This document shows, one piece after another, positions 1 through 7,968 of a stretch of DNA of 64,000 bases (position 1 is the stretch's first letter; every line of letters starts with the position of its first letter). The notes under the pieces are model-generated. The model saw nothing but the letters and a program-made list of their open reading frames with translations. It searched no databases and had not been told where the DNA came from. The DNA is from a virus, in IMG/VR virus record IMGVR_UViG_3300043448_000837, positions 1-64,000 of that record. The stretch is one strand, 5' to 3'. A program made the translations under genes and the position numbers.

Positions 1-274
1 CTTGCTCAACCGCAGCTGCTGCTGCAGGCGCTGCGGGAACTAACAGAGCCAGCAAAGTTGTCAACGCTAATTTGCTAGTCTCGGAGAAACTTGAATTTGC
101 CTGACTGCAGACGAGGTTCGTTCGTTCGGTTTCAGCTGAGCTGTTTGAGAGTTTGAAACAGTTGGCAAACTGCGCGCCAGTAGATGCAAACTGAATCAAG
201 AAAATGATAACGAGGCTGCGAATCAGAAAACGCCGCTCGTTGAAATTATTCGTCGTCTTCGTAATCAAGCCCAT
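1..274 (-). CDS. Membrane protein, partial (continues past the left edge)
   Basis: Ninety-one codons are visible and no stop occurs before the window edge. The ATG at 274 has a good ribosome binding site, GGAGG six bases upstream, which lies inside the end of the preceding acidic gene; the two genes overlap by 29 bp. Residues about 16-29 (FLIRSLVIIFLIQF) form one hydrophobic segment and residues 69-88 a second, Ala/Leu-rich one. Cysteines are at 39 and 56 between them. The first segment after a basic stretch (NERR) could be a signal anchor. I do not recognise the family; a small envelope or lysis-related protein is possible but that is inference. Confidence 0.6.
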   Translation of the reverse strand, partial: MGLITKTTNNFNERRFLIRSLVIIFLIQFASTGAQFANCFKLSNSSAETERTNLVCSQANSSFSETSKLALTTLLALLVPAAPAAAAAVEQ

Positions 275-608
275 CGGTTTCCTCCGTTGAAAGTTCGTCA
301 AGAATTTCATCGATAAGGGTATCAATCTCTTCGTCAGTAAGCTCTTCATCCTCCTCGGTCTCTTCCTCTTCGTAGTAGGATTCCGGTTGGAAGGGTTGTT
401 TCAGATCGTCGTCGGGGCCTTTTCCGCTTGGGTATTTCCAAACTCCGACATGATCTATCCACGGCGAGGTGTTAGATATGTGAGAAGTTGGTAATCCTGT
501 TCTTGCGTCGATATCTTGATCCTGGGGGGTAGACAATTGCTGAGCATACGCTGCCCTAAATGCTTCCAGAGCCTCGTGAGAATAATCTCCGCCTATACGA
601 TTTGTCAT
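246..608 (-). CDS. Acidic small protein, possibly virion-associated
   Basis: A 120-residue protein whose last 45 residues are mostly Asp/Glu (EEEETEEDEEL onward), ending DYEDDE. The N-terminus (SHEALEAFRAAYAQ) resembles the N-terminus of the Cys-motif protein at 2013-2705 (FSEEALRRFAQLAAQ), so the two may share a short packaging or assembly segment; this is a visual comparison only. A GGGTAAAA motif lies 26 bp upstream of the ATG and overlaps the stop of the preceding endonuclease. Function unknown. Confidence 0.75.
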   Translation of the reverse strand: MTNRIGGDYSHEALEAFRAAYAQQLSTPQDQDIDARTGLPTSHISNTSPWIDHVGVWKYPSGKGPDDDLKQPFQPESYYEEEETEEDEELTDEEIDTLIDEILDELSTEETDGLDYEDDE

Positions 609-634
609 TTTGTCGTTTTCCTTGAACTAGGTTA

Positions 635-642
635 TTTTACCC
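635..642 (-). promoter_or_regulatory. GGGTAAAA motif (putative late promoter)
   Basis: GGGTAAAA on the minus strand, 26 bp before the ATG at 608. The TAA inside the motif is the stop codon of the upstream GIY-YIG gene. Confidence 0.55.
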
Positions 643-1215
643 CTTCCACTTCATTCCTTTCTCCCAACCTTCACCGGGGCATGCTAACGAGCGAGTTCTT
701 TGACCCTTAGAGTTAACCCACCACGGGAATGAGCAACCTCCTTTTACATTCGTCTGCTTTGCTCTGGCGTCTCGGATTTTTTGTCTAGCTTTCTCTGTAT
801 GTTTCTTTCCGTAAAGGGGGTGCTCTTCGCCTACAGCATACCTTCGGTTCTTCTGTCTCTTTTCTATTGACTCGGCAGAAAGTTTTCTGCCCTTAAGAGA
901 TTCAGATATTCTGCTTCTGTGTTCTTTTGTTTTGACAAGAGAGACAAATCCAGTTGAAGTTTGACGAGCGAGATTGGCAAAATGGGGATTTACGTCAACT
1001 TCAAATAAGTCATGCAAAAGAACCTCAGCCTCAAGACACTCTTGAGGGGTTTCAAACACACCTAGTATAATTTTCTCAGTCGGATTAAATGTTTTGTCCT
1101 TGAATGAGCCCATGTAAGGATCCTCCTCCGGCAAACATTCCGAACCGGACGGTTTAGACCCGATGTAACCTCTGCCCCATTCCTCGTAGGAATAATATAA
1201 ATAGTAGTATCTCAT
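637..1215 (-). CDS. GIY-YIG homing endonuclease-like protein
   Basis: A 192-residue protein with a degenerate GIY-YIG start (YYLYYS...GRGYIGSK, residues 4-21), an acidic Glu in the middle of the nuclease domain (residues about 55-65) and a basic NUMOD3-like segment (HRSRISESLKGRK, about residues 98-110) that would contact DNA. The C-terminus has a W/G-rich motif (PGEGWEKGMKWKG) seen in DNA-binding tails of such enzymes. Free-standing homing endonucleases of this kind cut an allele lacking the insert and spread by repair. It sits between two unknown genes and is followed directly by a GGGTAAAA motif. Whether it is active cannot be judged from sequence. Confidence 0.8.
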   Translation of the reverse strand: MRYYYLYYSYEEWGRGYIGSKPSGSECLPEEDPYMGSFKDKTFNPTEKIILGVFETPQECLEAEVLLHDLFEVDVNPHFANLARQTSTGFVSLVKTKEHRSRISESLKGRKLSAESIEKRQKNRRYAVGEEHPLYGKKHTEKARQKIRDARAKQTNVKGGCSFPWWVNSKGQRTRSLACPGEGWEKGMKWKG

Positions 1216-1225
1216 ACTATTACTA

Positions 1226-1672
1226 TCAGTGCTTCTGTACTTTTCCGGATGTATCTTGCAACATCCTCGAATTTCCCATCAACTTTTCTTCGTACTCTTT
1301 CACTTGCTTCTTGACATCGGCCTTCATCATACCTTCCTGCAGAAGTTTTTCTTTCTTAGCTTCCAGGACCTCCGGGGAATGCGGCTCGTTCTTCTCTCGC
1401 TCTTTCTTCGCTTTCTCCTTGCCTTTCTGCATTGTCTTCGCAGCCTTTTCACGCTTGGCAAGTTCATCCTTGTGAACGATGTTTCCTTGCTTGTCGAACT
1501 CGTGGTCGGTAGGAAGTTCTGGAGGAGTGTACTCCTGGTGGATTTCTTGTGCCAGGCGATCAAGAAGGCGGTCGTAAGAGTCGCGCAGCCGCCTTCTGCA
1601 GACACCCGAAGCAGCCACAGTCATCGGACCACAGGGAACCCTGTGCTGAGAAATTTCTTCGAGTGCGTTCAT
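1226..1672 (-). CDS. Lys/Glu-rich helical protein of unknown function
   Basis: A 148-residue protein. I place the start at the ATG at 1672, one base after the TGA of the upstream gene and eight bases after a CGGAG site. The same frame stays open for another 59 codons upstream, but that stretch overlaps the 111-residue gene and has no ribosome site. Residues about 70-135 are very rich in Lys and Glu (KREKAAKTMQKGKEKAKK) and likely form a long helix or coiled coil. It probably belongs to the same late unit as its neighbours. No family recognised. Confidence 0.7.
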   Translation of the reverse strand: MNALEEISQHRVPCGPMTVAASGVCRRRLRDSYDRLLDRLAQEIHQEYTPPELPTDHEFDKQGNIVHKDELAKREKAAKTMQKGKEKAKKEREKNEPHSPEVLEAKKEKLLQEGMMKADVKKQVKEYEEKLMGNSRMLQDTSGKVQKH

Positions 1673-1673
1673 G

Positions 1674-2009
1674 TCAAGCTCCGGATCTTGGACGAATGCG
1701 ACCGTCGTTGTGGTGGTCGTAGTGAACCCCTTTCTTCTTTTCTTTGCGGGGGTTTGAATCTTGGCGGTTGGTCTCTCGCATCGACTGAACCATTGTGTCG
1801 CGCATATTTCGCAGTTGCTCTCGCGGGAGAGTGCAATGATCGCTGTCACGATAGGAACGATACCACCGGCAGACTTCCGACGGGTCGTCAGCTTGCAGCA
1901 TCATATTCCACACTCCGAGTGCTTGCGCGTCCGCCAGAGTTCCGGGTTTCAGTTTGGCCTCAATCTCGTGCCGCTCGGGGCGATTGAATCGGGTGTCTTT
2001 GCGCATCAC
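1674..2009 (-). CDS. Hypothetical protein (111 aa)
   Basis: A compact, apparently globular N-terminal part (residues 10-75, with PGTLADAQALGVWNMML and CRWYRSYRDSDHC) is followed by a basic tail (RKEKKKG) and a His-rich end. It ends one base before the next gene and starts 3 bp after the stop of the Cys-motif protein, so it is translationally coupled within a virion-gene unit. Family not recognised. Confidence 0.7.
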   Translation of the reverse strand: MMRKDTRFNRPERHEIEAKLKPGTLADAQALGVWNMMLQADDPSEVCRWYRSYRDSDHCTLPREQLRNMRDTMVQSMRETNRQDSNPRKEKKKGVHYDHHNDGRIRPRSGA

Positions 2010-2012
2010 TGA

Positions 2013-2705
2013 TCAGAGTTTTCCTATTTGCCATTTAATGCCGACGTCACTGGTCCACGGGTGCACGACTGTATATCCGTCTTTGGTTTTCTTTACTTGG
2101 AAATTATCGCTTCCCTCCTTCTTATTAAGAGCGTTAGCAAGCTCTTGAGCTTTGTTTTTGGGGAAAATTAAAGAGTCGGACGAACGCTCTGACGAAACTC
2201 CTTTTGAACTCTTCCCTCCCTTTGTAAGCTGGGCCAGAGCGCTTTTAGCATATCGTGCAAAAGAACCTTTCCCGCCATCTTCCTGATAACGGTCGGACGC
2301 ATCATCAAGAGCATTAACGAGTTTTTGTTCTTGTTCAGAGGTTAACTTTAGGCCCAGTGCTTTCGCTAATTTCGGTGCGAGTGTCTCCCCGGCATACCCA
2401 GGGGTAGAGTCCGATTTCCCATCCTCAAAAGCCATGAACTCTTTATCCCATGTCTTATACAAACCGTCCAAGATTTTGACTGCGTCTTTCTTTGCTCCAC
2501 CCGTACCCTTCTTTGCTTTTTCTACGATTTCTTTAGCGCCTTCCGTACCCTTTCGGCATTTACCGCCAGTGCCATACGCCGATCCGTCGGGTCTTACGCA
2601 ACGGGTGAAATCGTACGTTTCGCCTTCGGTGAAGTCGGAAGATTGTGTCTGAGCTGCAAGTTGAGCGAAGCGGCGGAGAGCTTCTTCTGAGAAGTGACCG
2701 TTCAT
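2013..2705 (-). CDS. Cys-motif virion-associated protein (RCVRPDG...GKCRKGTE)
   Basis: A 230-residue protein. After an N-terminal FSEEALRRFAQLA segment and a DFTEGETYDF stretch it carries RCVRPDGSAYGTGGKCRKGT (residues about 36-55), a two-Cys basic motif that I associate with phage structural or internal proteins in cyanophages. The rest is charged and helical. The neighbouring 615-residue protein also has a Cys/Lys motif (RCKKGKSCGASC), which suggests a related role such as DNA binding or packaging inside the capsid; that is inference. A GGGTAAAA motif precedes the gene by 25 bp. Confidence 0.65.
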   Translation of the reverse strand: MNGHFSEEALRRFAQLAAQTQSSDFTEGETYDFTRCVRPDGSAYGTGGKCRKGTEGAKEIVEKAKKGTGGAKKDAVKILDGLYKTWDKEFMAFEDGKSDSTPGYAGETLAPKLAKALGLKLTSEQEQKLVNALDDASDRYQEDGGKGSFARYAKSALAQLTKGGKSSKGVSSERSSDSLIFPKNKAQELANALNKKEGSDNFQVKKTKDGYTVVHPWTSDVGIKWQIGKL

Positions 2706-2730
2706 CTTAGTATGGAGGCTTGATGGTGAA

Positions 2731-2738
2731 TTTTACCC
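2731..2738 (-). promoter_or_regulatory. GGGTAAAA motif (putative late promoter)
   Basis: Minus-strand GGGTAAAA, 25 bp before the ATG at 2705 and 7 bp after the end of the 615-residue gene. Confidence 0.55.
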
Positions 2739-2745
2739 TTGGGGG

Positions 2746-4593
2746 TCATAGGTTCGCAATTTGTTGAAGAACGTCATCTTGAATACCTTTGATCTTAGGC
2801 GCAAGAAAATCAATTAACCCCGTTTTTGTTGAATATTGGGTCTCTCGAACTTTGTTTCCTTTATACTGCTCTTCGTTTAAGTCTAACAGTTTTCTCTGAG
2901 CCGCCCCCAAAATTGCCCCAACTCTCATCAGCCCTTCACTGTCCCCCTTCGCCTGGAGCTCCGCGACTTTCTCTGCTAAGGCTTTACCTACTCCTGCACC
3001 ACCAACATCTTTACCGTACCAGTACAAAGGTTTAGGAACTGAACGTAAACTTCCTTCCTTAGCTGACTGTATTCCAATCGCAACGGTTCGAGAGGCATCC
3101 GTCCACGCCGACACAACTTTTCCCATTAAGTTTGCCCGGTCCCCCGCGTTAATCTCGCTGGTCGGGAGAAGGGCAATGGAGGCAAGTGCCTTTTGTGGAT
3201 CAAGAATTTTGTTTAAGATATCTTCCCCAATTGTTTTCTTTGTTGAGTTTATTTCTTCCCGTTTTTCGTGGAAAAGCCTACCTTCTTCAGTGAGTTTACC
3301 GTTCCCGTCAAAAGTTATCATTCGAGGTTTACCCGAGGTCTTCGATGTATTGGTATTGAACCAACCTCCGGTGTTTTCGGTTAGCAAATAATCCGGACTA
3401 CCTTCGCCTTTACCGCGATTAATTCTGGAGTTTGTCAACGACCAATTGTTTCCGATGTTTGCGTTTGCGCCTGCCACACCAGCGGGTATTAAGTGTTCCA
3501 GGTCTACACTTAACAAATTGAGTTTCTCGCCAGTGTAAACATCCTTGAACCCTGACTCCATGGCGATTTTCATAATCAAGAAAGATTTTGCCCTCTCCTC
3601 CTCGGTTTTTGACATCTTTTTTCCAGAAGGGACTACATCCCCTTTAGGGGTTATCGAGCCATAGGATCCTGGAATATCGGAGCTCCCCGCGCTCTTAAGG
3701 TAAGTAAAAACCTGGGGAGGCATAAGGCCCATCATAAAATGAACCTCCGAGTCCTTGACGTCTTGATTTCTGTACCACTTTGAGAAAGGCTCCAGTGCCT
3801 TAGAGAATTCCTCGGTACTCTTATACTTGCCTTCCTTATAGTTGTCATAGACACTCGTCAACTCCCTGAATTTATCTTGACGCTCTTTTGAGGCCATTCG
3901 CTCGATTCCTTCCACAGAGACTGTGGGGGCTACATCTTTCTTCCCGTAAAGCACATCGAAGGCTTGACTTACCATTTCTCGCATTTTTTGCCTGCGCTCC
4001 TTAGGGTCCGGGTAATCTTGGTTTAAGCCTCGAAGCCCATCTTTAAGAAGGGAAACCCTCTCTTTCAGCTCAGTTTGAACTTTCCCAGTTCTAAACTCTT
4101 TGGGAAGGGTGTCCTCGGCTAATTTGCCTTTTACAAGAGAATTGGAAAAACCTGTGTATTGCTTAAATCGTTTTGCCGCTTCTGTAGTAGTTAAATTACC
4201 TTGTGCTATTTCAGATTTTAGGAAATTGCGAACTTTTGTAACTTCGCCTGAAATTTCCGCGGGTAGCTGAAGGATACAATCGTCACGATAGAAGATGCAG
4301 GAAGCACCGCAAGACTTCCCCTTCTTACACCTGTCTCGTTTTGCAGAAAAACCTTTTCTTTGAGCTGCTGCTGCCATTGCGCGCTCCTTTTTCGCTTCTG
4401 TGATTACTTTCCCAGTACCACTTGAAGCTTTTTTAGCGGATTCAGTTGTCTGAGGAGAAGCCGCTGGCTTGCCAGGTAGAGGTGAAGATTCCCCCGTAAT
4501 TCCTTGCCTTTGCCCAAGACGCTCTACTTTTGCGTCGTCTCCTTGCAAATTGCGAGAGTCTGCAAAGTCAAACCAGCGATACTTACTTCCCAT
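2746..4593 (-). CDS. Large protein with Cys-Lys motif and HNH-like nuclease domain
   Basis: A 615-residue protein. Residues about 86-110 hold a cysteine cluster (RCKKGKSCGASC followed by YRDDC). Residues about 355-405 look like an HNH nuclease: YTGEKL, then VDLEHLIPAGVAG with the catalytic-type His, then NNWSLTNSRINRGKG with the conserved Asn/Lys region. The flanks are Lys/Glu-rich and helical. The gene lies in the virion region next to another Cys-motif protein, so it may be a capsid-internal or ejected protein with nuclease activity rather than a homing endonuclease; this is inference. It starts 5 bp after the stop of the small HNH gene. Confidence 0.6.
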   Translation of the reverse strand: MGSKYRWFDFADSRNLQGDDAKVERLGQRQGITGESSPLPGKPAASPQTTESAKKASSGTGKVITEAKKERAMAAAAQRKGFSAKRDRCKKGKSCGASCIFYRDDCILQLPAEISGEVTKVRNFLKSEIAQGNLTTTEAAKRFKQYTGFSNSLVKGKLAEDTLPKEFRTGKVQTELKERVSLLKDGLRGLNQDYPDPKERRQKMREMVSQAFDVLYGKKDVAPTVSVEGIERMASKERQDKFRELTSVYDNYKEGKYKSTEEFSKALEPFSKWYRNQDVKDSEVHFMMGLMPPQVFTYLKSAGSSDIPGSYGSITPKGDVVPSGKKMSKTEEERAKSFLIMKIAMESGFKDVYTGEKLNLLSVDLEHLIPAGVAGANANIGNNWSLTNSRINRGKGEGSPDYLLTENTGGWFNTNTSKTSGKPRMITFDGNGKLTEEGRLFHEKREEINSTKKTIGEDILNKILDPQKALASIALLPTSEINAGDRANLMGKVVSAWTDASRTVAIGIQSAKEGSLRSVPKPLYWYGKDVGGAGVGKALAEKVAELQAKGDSEGLMRVGAILGAAQRKLLDLNEEQYKGNKVRETQYSTKTGLIDFLAPKIKGIQDDVLQQIANL

Positions 4594-4598
4594 TGCAA

Positions 4599-5084
4599 TC
4601 AGTCTTCGTAACGTTTTCGAAATTGAGTGTTAATCCCCCTTGCCTTTTGGTAAGAGGTTAAGCCAGCTGGCGTGCTGATGTGCCCCGTAACTTGACACAC
4701 CCAGCGTTGAGAATTAGTAATTGAAGCACACTTTTCGCTCCTTTTTGTTTTCTCCTCTGGCGTCATTCCGTGAATTCCAACGCCGAGTTGAAATGTTTTC
4801 GGTCCTGCTATAAGACCTCCACGTTTCCCCCCGGCACTAAGGCTTTCAGGTGTCTTCGGAGGTTCTTTACCTTTTCTCCGACGGCTTTGCTCTAGTCTTA
4901 CCCCTCTTTTCAGAGTCTCTGGCAAGAGTGGCCAAGCAACATGTCTGCAATCGAACCATGGACCTCCTTCTAGAAAGTCGTAAGCGTGGTGTAAGGCATG
5001 GTCGTAAGGGGACATAAGTGAAATGTTGTCCGAATTGTCCCCTCCGCCTCGTGACCTTGGGACTATGTGATGTTTGTGAATCAA
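4599..5084 (-). CDS. HNH homing endonuclease
   Basis: A 161-residue protein. The first 35 residues are a canonical HNH core: HKHHIVPRSRGGGDNSDN followed by a His/Ala-rich stretch. The C-terminus has a NUMOD-like DNA-binding element (GHISTPAGLTSYQKARGI). The start is a TTG whose last two bases are shared with the TGA stop of phoH; no ATG lies upstream of the HNH core. It is inserted between phoH and the next virion gene. Its last four residues, RYED, equal the last four of PhoH and the DNA around both stops is similar, as if the insert had regenerated or copied the phoH 3' end. Confidence 0.8.
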   Translation of the reverse strand: MIHKHHIVPRSRGGGDNSDNISLMSPYDHALHHAYDFLEGGPWFDCRHVAWPLLPETLKRGVRLEQSRRRKGKEPPKTPESLSAGGKRGGLIAGPKTFQLGVGIHGMTPEEKTKRSEKCASITNSQRWVCQVTGHISTPAGLTSYQKARGINTQFRKRYED

Positions 5085-5902
5085 TCTTCATACCTATCGA
5101 GAATGTGGGCGATGACGGAGTTACGAACGATGTCCTCTTTCGAGAACTCCACGATCCCAACTTCCGACAGGTGGCGCAGTCGGTGAATAGCGTCGACCAA
5201 GCCATTTTCCCTTCGAAACACTTCCATATCGGTCTGCTTCGTGTCACCAATCAGAAGGATCTTCGAATCTTTGCCGACACGGGTCAGAACAGTTTTGATT
5301 TGAGAAGGGAGGAAGTTTTGAGCCTCATCAACAATGATGAAAGCCTCGTTGAGCGAGCGTCCCCGAATGTCTTCCAGGAGAACAGGCTCGATAATTTTCT
5401 TGTTCAGCAGGTACTCACTTGCACCGTGCGATCTCATGATGCAGGGCAAGTTGTCAAGAACAGGCGCAATCAGGGGTGCGATCTTCTCGGAAAGGTCTCC
5501 AGGCAGCGCTCCGCGCCCGCGCTGGAATTCAACACCCACGTCACTTCGAACGTAGTATACTTTGTTGAAATCGCCTGAGGCGACACCATACAATCCGTAA
5601 TGCAACGCAATCAGCGTTTTCCCAGTTCCGGCGCAGCCATGGGCGAGAGTAACAGTGTTTTTCTTGAGGGAATTCCACAGATCTTCTTGCCGCCAAGTCA
5701 GAAACTTGGGAGGCATGACATCCATTCCTTTGTGGTAGGATTGTTCTAGCATCTGGGCATTTTCAGCACGGCGAGCCTTGCGCTTTGTCTTTGAATCTAA
5801 CATGTTTAAGGGAGTGATACAGTCGGTGGGTAGGTCATACACTTTGCTGCTTAACAGGATTACATCCTTATCACCCCCTTCAGAACGAATGGAACGAGTC
5901 AT
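5081..5902 (-). CDS. phoH: PhoH-like ATPase
   Basis: A 273-residue PhoH-family P-loop ATPase, close to the usual phage PhoH size. Walker A is GCAGTGKT (about residues 88-95), Walker B is FIIVDEAQN and sensor I is ILLIGDTKQTD. PhoH-like proteins are common in cyanophages; the family is related to RNA helicase/nuclease-associated ATPases and its phage role is unsettled. A GGGTAAAA motif lies 27 bp upstream. An HNH homing endonuclease gene begins at its stop codon. Confidence 0.93.
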   Translation of the reverse strand: MTRSIRSEGGDKDVILLSSKVYDLPTDCITPLNMLDSKTKRKARRAENAQMLEQSYHKGMDVMPPKFLTWRQEDLWNSLKKNTVTLAHGCAGTGKTLIALHYGLYGVASGDFNKVYYVRSDVGVEFQRGRGALPGDLSEKIAPLIAPVLDNLPCIMRSHGASEYLLNKKIIEPVLLEDIRGRSLNEAFIIVDEAQNFLPSQIKTVLTRVGKDSKILLIGDTKQTDMEVFRRENGLVDAIHRLRHLSEVGIVEFSKEDIVRNSVIAHILDRYED

Positions 5903-5929
5903 GGTTGGAAGGGCAACTCGTACAGTGAA

Positions 5930-5937
5930 TTTTACCC
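5930..5937 (-). promoter_or_regulatory. GGGTAAAA motif (putative late promoter)
   Basis: Minus-strand GGGTAAAA, 27 bp before the phoH ATG. It overlaps the TAG stop of a 20-codon reading frame. Confidence 0.55.
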
Positions 5938-5999
5938 TACATTGCCCACCACTGGTCCCACTCGTTCAACTCTTCAATGAAGTCGCTCTGCGAAGTCAT
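5937..5999 (-). CDS. Possible 20-residue peptide
   Basis: A short frame, ATG at 5999 to TAG at 5939-5937, encodes MTSQSDFIEELNEWDQWWAM. It overlaps the end of the 65-residue frame in another register. Its composition looks protein-like, but it could instead be the shifted 3' end of that gene. A weak AGGCGGG site precedes the ATG. Confidence 0.3.
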   Translation of the reverse strand: MTSQSDFIEELNEWDQWWAM

Positions 6000-6171
6000 C
6001 GAACCCGCCTTTTCCGCCACACCATCGAGAGTACCGGTCGGTCGGCACGTTGTATTGTTTGTCCCTTGCTTTTGCCAAATACTGGTCAGCTATTGGCGAA
6101 GTTGCCAATACTACCGTGCCGTGTTCGGCACGCATAATCTCACTGTTAAAGTCAGTCGGATGAATAGCCAT
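5974..6171 (-). CDS. Hypothetical protein (65 aa)
   Basis: The only sizeable frame between terL and phoH (65 residues, MAIHPTDFNSEIMRAEHGT...). No clear Shine-Dalgarno site; instead a perfect 16-nt inverted repeat lies six bases upstream of the ATG, and a TATAAT box lies 32 bp before it. Family not recognised. Confidence 0.45.
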   Translation of the reverse strand: MAIHPTDFNSEIMRAEHGTVVLATSPIADQYLAKARDKQYNVPTDRYSRWCGGKGGFDDFAERLH

Positions 6172-6177
6172 GGTAAT

Positions 6178-6193
6178 CTGTTGTAAACAACAG
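6178..6193 (-). promoter_or_regulatory. 16-nt perfect inverted repeat before the 65-aa gene
   Basis: CTGTTGTTTACAACAG: six-base arms with a four-base loop, ending six bases before an ATG. It could be an operator or a hairpin that controls translation. Confidence 0.4.
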
Positions 6194-6209
6194 CAACTTT
6201 TAGATTATA

Positions 6210-6235
6210 GAGTGGTGGTTACCAGATCACCACTC
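6210..6235 (-). terminator. Hairpin at the end of terL
   Basis: GAGTGGTG and CACCACTC form an 8-bp perfect stem that overlaps the terL TGA. It is followed by CTATAATCT rather than a U-run, so it may be an mRNA end-stabilising hairpin instead of an intrinsic terminator. TATAAT lies immediately after the stem (6204-6209). Confidence 0.45.
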
Positions 6236-7967
6236 ATTCGTAGCCGAGTCGTCCTCTTCCACCCCGTCTTCCGCTCACGAAAGGTGAACGAGCATCAACA
6301 CCCATCGTTGAAGCGTCGTAGTCCGGGTCGTTAATTGCGGTGTCGCCCGAGAACAACTTCTGCCGTCCTGTGCGAATTTCCCCAAAGACGGACTTATCCC
6401 CGAGCCCATCACGAAGTAAATCCCCTTTGAATCGTTTGTTTTGAATAATCGTGTCCTGCAGGTTACGATCAACAACGTCCATTTTCATTGCATAGTAAGT
6501 GAGCGCCCAAGCAAAAGCGTCCGTACTGTCGTCGTGACGAACAAACGGGAATGAGGTTAATTCTTTGATGAATGTGTCAGTCCAGTGCCCCTGAACCAGT
6601 TTAACCCGGCTGTTCTCCAGTAAAGGGCAAACGGCTTGAAGTCTCGTAGTCTTCGACTTCAACGGCCTCATCTCTTCGATCGGAACTCTCGCTTCTTTTC
6701 GAAGAACTTGAATGAGGGAGTGCCCCGAAGCTGCTTTTTCGATGCATAGAACTTTTGCCTGGTAGTATGTGTAGTTTTGCTTCACGGCTTCAACCAAGTC
6801 GGGGAAACCCCATCGACCTTTCACAATCTCTCGAATGTAAATAACAGTCGGATCTCGCATACTAATCCCAGCCACGCAAATCGCGGTTTCGTCCGCCATT
6901 TGTTTCTCGGAGAAAGCGCAGTCAGCCGCTAACCACACGACGTCGAGTGGCGGGCAATCTTCTTCTTCAATAACCTCAATCCAACTGTTCTTGACAATCT
7001 GACCTTCTGCGGCAACAGGAACGCCTTGGTAAAGCGCCGCAAATTTGAAGCTTCCCATGATCTTCTTCTGCGACTCAAGCATCGGCACAGAAAACGTCGG
7101 ATTGTCACCCCAATGCGATTCTCCAATCTGCCGCTCAAGCGGGTCAGTGCGCGGGTCTTCGCAAAGCCCTGCGATATTGATCCAACGCCAACCGAACGGG
7201 TTGTGAACTTCGTCGTAAAGACCGTCGCCTTCCATCAGAACGCCGTGCAAATCTTTCTCGTGGAAGCGAGTTGCGATAACCATCTGACAGTAGTGGTTGG
7301 TTCTTCGGGTGGACGCCTGCTCTTGCCACCAAGACTCAAGGTTGTCGAGTGCTTGTTTTGAGTCCGAAGATTTGAGCGGGTCGTCAATCACCATGGCGCC
7401 AACGCCAGGGCTGTCCATATCTGTTGTTCCGGCGGTGAAACCGGTTAGAACCCCGCCAACGGATGTGGCAAGAATGTAACCGCCGCCGACCATGTCATAC
7501 TTTGAGTCCGGTGAGAATCCAAGCCACTCAGGGAACACCCGCTTGAACTCCTTCGACTTCATCATGTGAACCACTTCGCGGTGAAATTTGAAGGAGAGAG
7601 ACGCACCGTAAGAGGCAATAACGTGCTGAGTCTTCTGATCTCGCCCGAGAAGCCACGCCAGGAACATGGTCGCAAGCATTGACTTTCCCGATCGTGGCGG
7701 GCAGGAAACAATCAATCGCTTGTATCTTCGCGTAGCAAGGTCTTCGAACGCCGAGCCAATCAGCTCGTGAAACGGGGCAACCTGCAGGTCGCCGTGCTTC
7801 ATGATGTCACAGAAAGCAAGGAAGCAATCTCGGGCAGCCTTGTACCGAAAATCCTGAATCACCATGCGTGGTGCTTCCATGAGCGTTAGTTCACGTATGC
7901 CTCGCTGGTATTTTCTCCACGAGCTGTGTTCTTCGAGCTGGCTGGCTTTCGTGATTACGGGACGCAT
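6234..7967 (-). CDS. terL: Terminase large subunit
   Basis: A 577-residue packaging motor: ATPase plus headful or site-specific nuclease. Walker A is CPPRSGKS (residues 89-96). The Walker B region is AMVIDDPLKSSDS (about residue 190). The C-terminal RNase H-like nuclease shows AADCAFSEK (about 345) and the late acidic DDSTDAFAWAL. The length and both domains are complete. It is followed by a strong hairpin and preceded by a 92-residue helical protein ending 1 bp before the start, a position where a small terminase subunit could lie. Confidence 0.95.
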   Translation of the reverse strand: MRPVITKASQLEEHSSWRKYQRGIRELTLMEAPRMVIQDFRYKAARDCFLAFCDIMKHGDLQVAPFHELIGSAFEDLATRRYKRLIVSCPPRSGKSMLATMFLAWLLGRDQKTQHVIASYGASLSFKFHREVVHMMKSKEFKRVFPEWLGFSPDSKYDMVGGGYILATSVGGVLTGFTAGTTDMDSPGVGAMVIDDPLKSSDSKQALDNLESWWQEQASTRRTNHYCQMVIATRFHEKDLHGVLMEGDGLYDEVHNPFGWRWINIAGLCEDPRTDPLERQIGESHWGDNPTFSVPMLESQKKIMGSFKFAALYQGVPVAAEGQIVKNSWIEVIEEEDCPPLDVVWLAADCAFSEKQMADETAICVAGISMRDPTVIYIREIVKGRWGFPDLVEAVKQNYTYYQAKVLCIEKAASGHSLIQVLRKEARVPIEEMRPLKSKTTRLQAVCPLLENSRVKLVQGHWTDTFIKELTSFPFVRHDDSTDAFAWALTYYAMKMDVVDRNLQDTIIQNKRFKGDLLRDGLGDKSVFGEIRTGRQKLFSGDTAINDPDYDASTMGVDARSPFVSGRRGGRGRLGYE

Positions 7968-7968
7968 A

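Noticed and set aside
1226-1849. Longer 207-residue version of the Lys-rich protein, or a frameshift joining it to the 111-residue gene
   Set aside because: The two genes are separated by one base, the second has its own ribosome site before the ATG at 1672, and the shared A-rich tract does not fit a canonical slippery heptamer in the right phase.
1229-1987. Plus-strand frame of 252 codons opposite the 1226-2009 genes
   Set aside because: Its composition (Leu/Phe-rich, Cys-scattered) is that of an antisense shadow and there is no ribosome site; every supported gene is on the minus strand.
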